Shown here: one piece after another, positions 1 to 9,900 of the stretch | Position numbering within the stretch: position 1 is the stretch's first letter | Layout of the letters: the number at the start of each line of letters is the position of its first letter | Origin: Cephalothrix simula | Taxonomy: Eukaryota; Nemertea; Palaeonemertea; Archinemertea; Cephalotrichidae | Assembly (NCBI GenBank): GCA_035591015.1 | Contig: JAXIUW010231396.1 | Span: 2,921-17,976 of the forward strand | DNA: 15,056 nucleotides | Direction: 5' to 3' | Notes under the pieces: generated by a model | The model's database searches: none | The model's input: only the letters and a program-made list of their open reading frames with translations | Told to the model about the DNA's origin: nothing | Program-made: the position numbers and the translations under genes

Positions 1-261
1 TATAGCTATATGATATATAAGGATAGTTAAATAGAAAATCTATATGGATTTTGGATTTCTTTAATCAGTATAAGCCACTTTTGCTCAGTGAAAATAACAG
101 TGTAATAGGTTTAAGCCTAACACATTACCAAAGGCCTAACACAACAAGAAAAATATCAACTATTTTTCCAATTAAATTGAGCATTTTTACGAAATTACTT
201 TGTATTGAAACGATAAACAATGATCAAAGATTTAAAAAAAGGTTAATAAGAAAAACAGTAC

Positions 262-312
262 CTTGTAACTGTTGTCCTAATGCATGAATTGTATCAATAT
301 TCTCTCCTGGAT
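262..312 (-). CDS. candidate 51-nt coding exon downstream of the giant exon
   Basis: Read on the minus strand, a pyrimidine-containing acceptor (ACTTCTATAG) precedes 312 and a donor AAG|GTACTG follows 262. The enclosed 17 codons are open and begin DPGENIDTIHALGQQLQ once the first codon is completed by a G from the previous exon. The giant exon ends in phase 1 at 975 (...CTG AAA G), which is exactly what this exon needs, giving ...TLELK-DPGENID.... The exon is itself phase 1 at both ends, so it could be included or skipped without a frameshift. The same frame is also open upstream to an ATG at 327-325 (Met-Thr-Ser-Ile before Asp-Pro), so this could instead be the first coding exon of a separate gene or of a short isoform. 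The LGQQLQ ending could begin an amphipathic helix. I do not recognise the family. Confidence 0.5.
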
Positions 313-349
313 CTATAGAAGTCATCAAAAATACGCATCATTGATGCTC

Positions 350-563
350 CTGCCCTACGCTCACCAGAAGCCTACCTATTCACTATGACAACCTGTACAC
401 TCTTATCATCAACTCACAGGCTGAGCTAAATCTTAATTAATAAATTGGCTAAGTGTTCGATCAACAAAAATTTGATAAATCGATGCCGAACACTGAATAC
501 ATAATAAAGCCTATTTCAAAATGGCTGACGAACAGGAGATGCAATTCTAGACAAGGGGTAAGT
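350..563. promoter_or_regulatory. promoter-like region, possibly bidirectional, with a YY1-type motif and a plus-strand donor
   Basis: The plus strand carries CAAAATGGCTGACG at 517-530, which resembles the YY1 promoter motif (AAnATGGCGGC; in reverse, GCCATTTT). Downstream of it is a near-perfect plus-strand donor, AAGGG|GTAAGT, with the exon ending at 557. The ATG at 521 opens only a nine-codon frame (MADEQEMQF, TAG at 548-550), so any plus-strand transcript would carry a short upstream ORF or a noncoding first exon. On the minus side the block lies about 190 bases upstream of the ATG at 327. An inverted pair AGTGTTCG (452-459) and CGAACACT (487-494) sits between. Together this suggests divergent transcription, or an internal promoter for a short isoform. 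It is inferred from motifs only. Confidence 0.35.
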
Positions 564-951
564 AAAACTTTTTTTACATTGCAATGGGTTTTCGACATTT
601 ATTTTTAATGAAATTAAATACCATTAATATTTATCGATATCTTAAATATGAATAAAACGAAATTCCTAAAACGAAAACTGAATAAACACCATTTAATGCA
701 AACGAAGCATACCGTCCTGTATTGTCAAAATAGTCGTAAAATTTTATAAAGTACCATATACGAATATTATGAACTATTTTAGCACATTACTATTTTACAG
801 AAAGGTGACCAACAAGTGGACATCGTAGGCGATAATATTTATTTCAAATACACATCTTAAATTTAATGTAAACTGACCTGTAACTGTAAATCGAAATATA
901 ACATTTAAATAATTACAGCATATCATATATCTGAAACATGAGAATGTCAAA
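564..951. other. intron or 3' UTR/intergenic DNA, AT-rich
   Basis: No open frame of note on either strand. Apart from the AATAAA at 843-838 I see only AT-rich low-complexity sequence. It is intron if the 975 donor is used, and 3' UTR plus spacer if the gene stops at 952. Confidence 0.5.
838..843 (-). terminator. possible poly(A) signal AATAAA on the minus strand
   Basis: AATAAA lies about 110 bases after the TAA of the giant frame, with a T/G-containing stretch (TGTCCACTTGTTGG) about 20-30 bases further downstream. It would serve the model in which the gene ends here with a short 3' UTR. In DNA this AT-rich the hexamer often occurs by chance, and the splice donor at 974 competes with this reading. 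Confidence 0.3.
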
Positions 952-3900
952 TTAAATATGATATAATTCATTACCTTTCAGTTCTAGTGTTCTATCTAAA
1001 AAAACAGCAGTAGAAGCCTTTCTTGTCGGAACGTGTTCTTTCGTTGCTTCAGCAAGTTCACCTCTAAATTGACTAGCTACAAGTTTACCCTCTTCAGTTC
1101 GAAGATGTTCCGGCAAGAGATCAAAGCGTTCAGAATCAGAATCATAAGTAGATTCGCGTGCAGGCAAATGCAACACTTGAGACCTGGGTCTACCCATATC
1201 AGCAACACGCTCAAATGTTTTTAAGTCCATCCTTACTGGCAATACAATGTCAGTAGGAGACAGTGTTGCTTCAGCTGCCAAGACTGTATCTTCTTCGAGG
1301 TCAGCAGTTGGGACACGACTAGTTTTGATTGCTTCAGCTCTGATCTCCTTTAGAGATGATTGCTTCTGGATAGTTGGTTTTCTTTTTCGTAAGACAACGT
1401 CTTCAGAATCAGGATAGGCTTCAGCCCCATCAGTTGTATCAGTCTGTGAAGGAGATCCGTCTTTGATAGGTTTCTTCAAAATAGGTGGAGGGGTGTTGCC
1501 TCTTCCAGGAGACGAAGATGGGCCACGGGAATTTCTTCCACTTTCGAACATTACCGGAGATATTTTATACACGGAATCTGAACCGATTTCGCCGGGGAAC
1601 TGGGATTCACCTGATAAGATATCCGCAGATGGCAATCGACTTTGTTGAATAATGCTTGCTGTAGCTGCACGTACTGGCTTATTACCTTCAGTGACGGTTT
1701 CAGATAAAGCTTCCTTCTTTGGTTTTTGTCCTCTTCGTCTTAAGACAGCATCTTCAGACTCGAGGTTATCTTCAGCACTATCAGTTGATCCACTCTGTGA
1801 ATAAAAGGGTGATCTTTCCTTCTTATGTTTCTTCATAACAGGTGGAGGGGTGTCTCTTCCAAGAGACGGGCTTGAGGTACGGAAATCACTTCTTAGGGGA
1901 GATGCTGTCAATACTGAACTTTCAAGACCAATTTCTCCTGGAAAATGAGCTTCCCCTGATAAAATATTAGCTGCTGGTAATCGGCTTTGTTGTATAATAC
2001 TTGCTGTAGCTAGTTTTACCGGTTTATCACCTTTGGGAACAGACTGAGAGTCAGATTTGCGTAATTGTGGACTTTCAGATCGTATCGGTAGCAACAGTGA
2101 CTGTACTTCCGGCATTGCTTTTTGTTGTTGTTCAGTGGAACCATCATATTCGTTTTTATCTGCCGCAGGAATCGGGCTTGAACGGTCATCATTCCTTGTT
2201 TCCGGTTTAGGACTGTCAAATCGTTTAATTTTCGTAGAAACAGGACTAGAAATGGTCGGCAATATAACCTCATCAGATCCACTTTCTACGGAAGCAAGTC
2301 GACCCCTATCAACAACGCTTGGCTCAGGACTCATAAATCTTTTAATCTTTGCAGAAACATCTGTACGTACAGGTTTCTTATGAATATCTATTTCCTTCGA
2401 TGGAAGTCGACTTTCGGGTTCAGGACTTTGAAAGCGTTTAATTTTTTCAGAAACATCATTATTAGAAAGAGGTACAATATTGTTTTCCTTACCACCAGCT
2501 TTATAGGGTTTATCATCACTTAAAGGCTGAAGGTCATCAGATATGGGAAATAGCTCAGTTGCACCATATTCGACAGCGATTATAGCTGGCAAATCTACTT
2601 CAGAATCGGCATCAGCAGACGGCAATCGACTACCTCTAATTACATCTGAAATATTGTTAACGGCCCGGCTTTCAGGGGGATTTTCCAAATTTATATTTTC
2701 TCCAATTGTTTCTATTATAGGTCCTTTATCTTTACTAACTAACGCAGGCATATCTGGCTCAGAACTTTGAAAAAGTCTGATTTTACCAGAAACATCACCT
2801 GACATTGCCCTTGAATGCTTTAAGTCAACAGGAAGTTGTCTACTTGAAAGTTCTTCCTTCTTAAGATCAGTATTTTCAAATTCTTTCATTTTACTCGAAA
2901 ATTCACTGGGCTGTTTATTTGATTTATCAAAATCCTCAAAGTCCTTTTGGATTGTTGGAGATCTACTTAGCTGATCTGCTTGATTAGTTACATCACCACT
3001 AGATGTTTGACGGGACGAGTATTCATTCTCGATTTCTCTGCTAATATCTAAAGTTGGTATTCCGATTTTGCTAAATGAACTTTGACCATCTACTCTATGA
3101 ATAGGTTCTGTATCTTCCAACAATTGCTCCTCAAATAAGGCTTTGCTAATCTCCAAAGCAGGTATTCCAATAGGATTTGGAGGGTTTTTAAGATCAGACG
3201 TAGTAGATGGTGACACGACTTTGATTGTAGTAGAATTCGGTTCAACAATGTCAGTCTTTGAAATGGTTTTAATATCCTCACAAGGACGAAAGTCTGAATT
3301 CGATGCTTCAGAGTTAGAAACGCCTTTTATTTTTTTCATTATATTACCAGGAATATGTTTGTCACTGACTGTTTCAGGGCTCTTTGATCGTTTCGGTGGA
3401 ACAACAGAAAATATAGGGGATATATTTACTGCCTTAATTGGTTTGAGGCTCTCCCCGTCAGTCTTATACTTAGATGGACCTCTTTGACGAATTAGATTTG
3501 CTTTAATTTGATCTAGTTTACTTGGCTCAGATTTAGGACTCTTGCCAGTTATAGATTTACTATCAGCTGCAGGTTCGGGTAATTCCTCTACTTCGAATAC
3601 TTCAGCAGAAGGCATACGGCTTAAACGTTTTATGTCAGATGTTATTGATACTTTTGTAATTTTTTGTGGAACATGGTCATTGTTTTCAACTGATTTTTCA
3701 TCAGGATTATGACTTTTAATGTTTGATGTCTGTGTGTCGTCCGTGCCAGGCTTATTGGAAGTTGGAAATTTCCCAGAAGGTGAACGACTAGATGTTTTAA
3801 TGCTACTAATAATAGTCGTAGCTTCAATACATGTTGTTTCTGGTATTTTATAATTATTGTCAACATTACTTTTAAGTTCCGCACTATCCTCAGTATAAGG

Positions 3901-6900
3901 ATACTCAGTTGTGATAGCAACTTGTGCAGTATTTTCAACGTCGGAAATATCAGCCATCCTAGCAATGTTTTGGGTTTTTTCATCCTCGGCATGCACTTCT
4001 ACTGCTTTAGGACTAGATGATAGAAGTGATAATGTATTTGTGGCCTTTATAGATGATTTCATTTGAATATTGGGTGATATTTGAGGTGCATAATTATCTA
4101 AGGGTCTATCAATCTCTGTCAATTTGTCAAAACTTATTTCATGCTGAGGCATCTCTTTTCTTATTTTATGGATTTCCTCAATTTCATCTTTTGCCTTTTC
4201 TTCTTCAGCGATAGGTATATCACTAGATGCAAATTTTTGCAAAGCTAATATATTTTTCCATTTTTCCTTTGGTGATAGTTTGGGTTTTTCCTTCTTGCTC
4301 TTAATATTTCGAAGAACTAATTTTTCTTCTTTCGATGACTTCGGAAATGGCTTTTTGAAAATTCCATCAAAAATATTAGATATACTTTTTATCATTGGTT
4401 TCTCACTGGATTCTTCTTCTGAATATTTAGGCTTTTCTAGATTTAAAACTATAATATCGTCAGGTGAATGAACACTAAAGCTGTCATCGATAGTATCACT
4501 TTTGCAAAAACCCAATTTGGGTTCGACAAGTGTGCTTTTATTAACTGTTGAATCAACCCTATCAGTCCTTGTTTCAGTAATAGTAAATTTTGTACCTTCT
4601 GATGTAGTTACATTTTTAGTATTTATAAATGCAGTAGTAGACTCTCGTGATGACTGAGAATCTTCATTTTCTACATCATTTATCTTAATAGAGAGAGGCT
4701 GGACCTCAGCTAACTGATTTTTGATAGTTTCGATTAAAGGTTCTTGGGGCATTGATGGCTTTGATGTGTCACCTAAATGCGATTCTGTAACTGATTCAGG
4801 ATTAGAAGTAAATGGTTGCAAAATATTTATGGAATTTTCGTAATACTTTTTAGGGGTTTCACGTTGAATTTCGGATGCCAAAGAAGGTTGTTCAAAATGT
4901 CTTTCAATATCCTTGACTATGTCTAGATCATTAAAATTGATTATATATTGAGGCTTCTCATTCCTTATTATATCAACTTCTTCATTTCTCTCCTTTATTT
5001 TTTCTTTCTTACAAATGACTATGTCATTTGATGCCAATTTCTGTAAGCTTAAAATACCTTTCCATTTCTCCTTTGGTGATACTTCATATTTCTTCTCTAC
5101 CTTAATATCGTGTAACACCAATTTCTCTTCATCTATTGATTTTAGAGGAGGCTTTTTAAACAGTCCATCAAAAAATTTTGATATACTTAGTGTCCCATCT
5201 TTTTCTCCAGGTTCTGATTTCGGGAACTTGGCCTTTTCTTCTAAATTGACAACTATAATATCTTCAGGTGAATGGACATCAAGACTTTCGCTCAGGGTGT
5301 CAACATCGCTAAGAAATGATTCGGGATGAGCAATGGTTCCTTCAATTGGTGGCGAATTAGTTATGAGAGTATTATGAAGAATTTCTTTAGTATCTGCAAG
5401 TGAAAAATTTTTACTTTGGGACTGGGAATTATTATCGTCATCTTTTAACTTTTCAGACACAGGTCGCACCTCAACTGGTAGAGAAAATTCATTTTCAATA
5501 GTGTCAGTCATTTTTTCAACAGTACTTTCTTGATTTTTTTCAACGGGTAAAAACTCAGGACCAGTAGAAGATTTTTTAGATGCTTCATGTTTGGTTTCAG
5601 GGAATAATAATGCTGCTTCATTACCTAACTCTTTTTTGAAATTCATTTCTGAGTCCAAATTTTCAAAACTAAGTTCAAATTGGGTTTTATTTTTTGTTAT
5701 TCTATCAACTTCTTCAATTTCATCTCCTGCCTCTTCTTCTTTAGAGATAACTACATCTTTTGATGCCAATTTCTGCAAACTTAAAATACCTTTCCATCGT
5801 TCATTTGGTGATACTTCAGATTTCTTCTTCTCAACCTGAATATCAAGTAAGACCAATTTCTCTTCATTCACAGATTTAGGAGAAGACTTTTTAAATAACC
5901 CATCAAAAAATTTAGATATACTTGGTGAATCTGCTTTTTCCTTGGGTTCTTTTTCCGGGAAATTGGGCTTTTCAAGATCGACAACTATTATATCTTCAGA
6001 TAAATTGACATCAAGTCTTTGACTAATTGTGTCACCTTCGGTAAATTCTTCCATAACTGCAGGTTTTTCAACTACTGTGCATTCTGTCCGTGGTGAATCC
6101 AATAGCGCACTTTCATTATGAATTTCACCAGCACGCTGTTTGGATGCTAATCCTATGTGGACAGATGGCATTATAGTTCTAAGTTCTGCTTCGACTGTAG
6201 GTTTATGAGCCGTTATGTTACTTGAAGTTTTATCCGTTAATGAAAAATATTTACTTTGAGATTCAGGTATAATATGAAAATCATAATTATCATCATTGTT
6301 ATCATCCAACACATCCTCCGTTTGAATAAATTCAGGTGATACAGCAACAGGCAATGTTAAATCACATTCAATTGCATCAGCTGCGTTAGGATTTGCACAT
6401 CCAAAATTTAAATTTGCATATTCTTCGCGATCAAGATTTCTTTTAGATAAATAGTCAGGATGTTCTTTAGAAAAAGCACTAACAATATCCTTCATACACA
6501 GCTGATCAAAGTCAATATCAACCGAACTTTTTTCTATCTTGGTATCCTGAATCTGCGAATGTTCATTAATACTGAATTTTTCAGTTGGGGATTCTGGCAT
6601 ATCATAATGCATCATATCCTGTAAACAATCTTGTAGATCAATGGGAGATACTTTTGTTTGTTTTGCCTTTTTAGGTATATCATTAAAAACTATTTTATCT
6701 TCAGCTTTCTCTTCAGTCAGTTCATATGCATCTATCATATCATTTTCAGCAATTAGTTCCAGCTCTTGTTGAAGTTCTGCTGGAAACTTTTTTGCTTTTT
6801 CTTTCTCTTTATGAATATCATGAAATATTATGGAATCATTACTTCCCGATAAATTTGTTACGGATGCTGCAGCAGGAACTAATACCACATTCTCGATTTT

Positions 6901-9900
6901 TTGATCTTCAATTATACTTACAGATCCTTGTTCAAGGAATAATTCCGGTATATCAGAAGTAGTCATATGTTTCACGATATCAGATTGTAACTGAGGGAAT
7001 TTTTCTGGCATTTGCTTTCTTTCTAATCTTTTTTTCTGTTTTAACTTATCAAGGGATATAACTGATGGAGATTTTGCATCTTTTGCATTTGGAGCAACCT
7101 TAATATTATTTGACTCTGTCATAAAAGCAACTGTTGATACTGCTGTATATTCAGTTATGTCAGAATCAATATGTTGAAACAACTCTTCTTCGTCGGGGAC
7201 AACCTGAACATCCGTTGATTCAAATCTAATTATCTGTGTTAAGTCATTTTTCTGTAATCTAGATTCAATCAAGTCTAGCTCCCTTCCAGCATTCTCGTCA
7301 TTGTTACTGAGAACAGGTGAATTGTCATGAGGCAAGAAGGGAACTGTAGATTCTGATGTATATTCAGAAATGTTTGAGCTATTTTGTAGAGGTTCTGATT
7401 CGAGCTTACCAAAAAAGCTGCGACTACGTGTCAGTAATTGAAGAGGTTTACTTTCAAAAGATTTCACATGTTCAGTCTCCTCTTTTTCAGTACGAGTCTT
7501 AAGGACAACAAAACTTGTGTCTTCTTTCTCACAAATATTAGTATTAGATACTGAAGCTCCTTTTAGTTCTTTTATGTCCAAAGGTTTATTCATTTGATCA
7601 ATAGTTGTTTTGGCTTCTAGTAAAGCTGCCCGAGCCTTTGCTCTTTTTTGTTCCCTAGTCAAAGCGATATTATCAAAAGAAGAACCAGGATCTAGAGGAG
7701 GAATCGGTTCAGGGGCTTGAGAACGTTTCTGGAACAGATTAGAAAAACCACTAAAAAATGAAGTTAAGCTAGGGCTTTCATGACCAAGTTTTTCTCTTTC
7801 AATTGTTCCATCTTTCACTTTCACCGTTGTTTCTGGAACTGTTTGGACATCAAATTTTGCAGTCTTATCGGAATCATCCTTAACATTTCTTTCAGTCTCA
7901 CTTATGTCTGGGGTGAAAGTTCTCTTAGCTTTTTCAATAAAGGCAGCAAACCCAGTCATAACTGGCTGTTCCCCTGAATATTGAGCTTCTGTGATACATT
8001 CTGGTGTAGTTCTGCTTATATCTGGATCTAACAAATTATCTTCTGTATTAATTACATCAAAACCAGATCCTTCAGATGCAGTATCATTTGTATCTGGTAT
8101 ATTTATTCTACCAAAACCAATCTTCTGAGAATCACTGTCATTTACAGAATCAATAACTTCAAATTCAGAACTTTCAGAATCTGTATCATCACCTGTTGAT
8201 TTTTTCACTTTGGAAACATCCTTTGCTACATTTTCTTGGTTCAAAGTATTAGAGGCAGACAAAGGTGCCTCAAAACTTAGTGTTAGTAATTGGCCAATAT
8301 CCTCCCCATACTGGGTATTCATTTCCGAAACCTGGTCATCAGTTTCGTCCCCATCATCACCTGAAATAAGATGAGTAGGCAAATCTTGAGATAAAGTCAT
8401 ATAAGATTGATTGCTAGTGTGAAAAACATTGTCAGAGTCCCCACTCATATCAGCTTCTTTTCGTAAGTCTTCATTGATTGATGGAAGTCCGAAAGACCCC
8501 ACGGTTGACGTCATTGTGGGTCTCATATCAGAAGTATAGCCTTCATCACTGAACACGCTAATGTCATCTCGAGGAGACTTTTGATCGGTAAAAAGTAATT
8601 GGGGTACTTCAGTTCGAATCCCTTCAGCAACTGCACTTTCAGAAGCTGAATGGGGTTCCTGTAATTCATAGTCACAATGAAAAATTAGGTCACGCATACT
8701 TGGATCAAAATCAGAGGATTCTGAAGTTCTAGGAACAGGGGAAGCATCTCTCGTGTACCCGACAATGGCCAGTTGTGCATCTGTAGGTCTACGAGTTTCA
8801 ACACCAAACTGGATATCAAATTTAGGTTGTTCCTCTTGGTGATCAATAGTTATACGTGGTGTCAGTATCTTAATATCTTCAGAGATTGTTTCATTGTTAA
8901 GAGTGTCAAGAGCCGAGTCTAGCGAAAGTTGACTAATTTGAGGTGATTCCCTTCTTATAGACCCTTTTTTGATTTGATGAAAAGCAGATTTTCTCATTTC
9001 AGGTGCCAATGTCTCATGATAATTTTCATCAATTAAGGCGGATTCCAACATATCAATATCAATAGGACTAGAATAGGGAACAGGTGGCAAAATTTTTTCA
9101 GAATGGCTACTACTGCAAACGTCATCAACTGCAGTCGCTTGTGCCGGAGTGTCATCCCTTTGCGATTTTAGCATTCTAAAATTTTTAACAATATCATTTT
9201 CTTCAGTATCTTCAAGCTGAATACCTTTTTCAATTTCGTCTAAGTCAATCATCTCATCATCGGGTCCATCCCTGTTGATAACTGGAGGATCAAGGAGTTG
9301 AACAACAACTATGTTTTTCTTTACTTCAGTTAATTTAACTTCCCTTTCAGGTTCTGTAGATTCTATTGCCTCCTGGATGAAATCGGCAGATATTATGCCA
9401 ACTTTACTTTCTCTACGAGATGACTCAACTATCATTGCACGATGCTCAACTGCAATATTTTCGGTACTTATTCTACGTTGAGGTGTGCAGGACTGTGAAC
9501 TACTGGGTTCAGCAATTACCTCTTCTGCAACATTTGCTTTTGCATATGCAACAGCATAATTAACTTGTTCAATGTCAATTGGTTTTGCATCATTTTCTTC
9601 CGGCGATTTTGTTCTTTTAACCTCTAGTCTATCCGCTAAGTCTTTTACTGAATCAACTCTAACAACAATCCCTTGTATACCGCCGCTATCAGTTCGAATA
9701 GGAAGTACGGTACTAGATTTATCATAAACTGGAGAATTATCTTTTTTTGCTATTGGTTCTTTAGGCCGCGCACCTTGTGCTGCATAGCTCATTCTACTTT
9801 CACGAAAATTATCAGTATCAGTATCAAGTTCCTTAATCTCGAATTTTTCTTCATCTTTAATAACGGTTTCTTTATCAAGTTTATTCCTACCCTTACAATC

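Noticed and set aside
51-287. Plus-strand 78-codon frame near the left edge
   Set aside because: Low-complexity, Asn/Thr/Lys-rich translation with no splice or promoter support. It overlaps the better-supported minus-strand exon region.
4117-6033. Interpretation of the three 127-aa copies as plakin or ankyrin repeats
   Set aside because: Lengths, lack of Gly/Pro turn signatures and charged composition do not fit either family.
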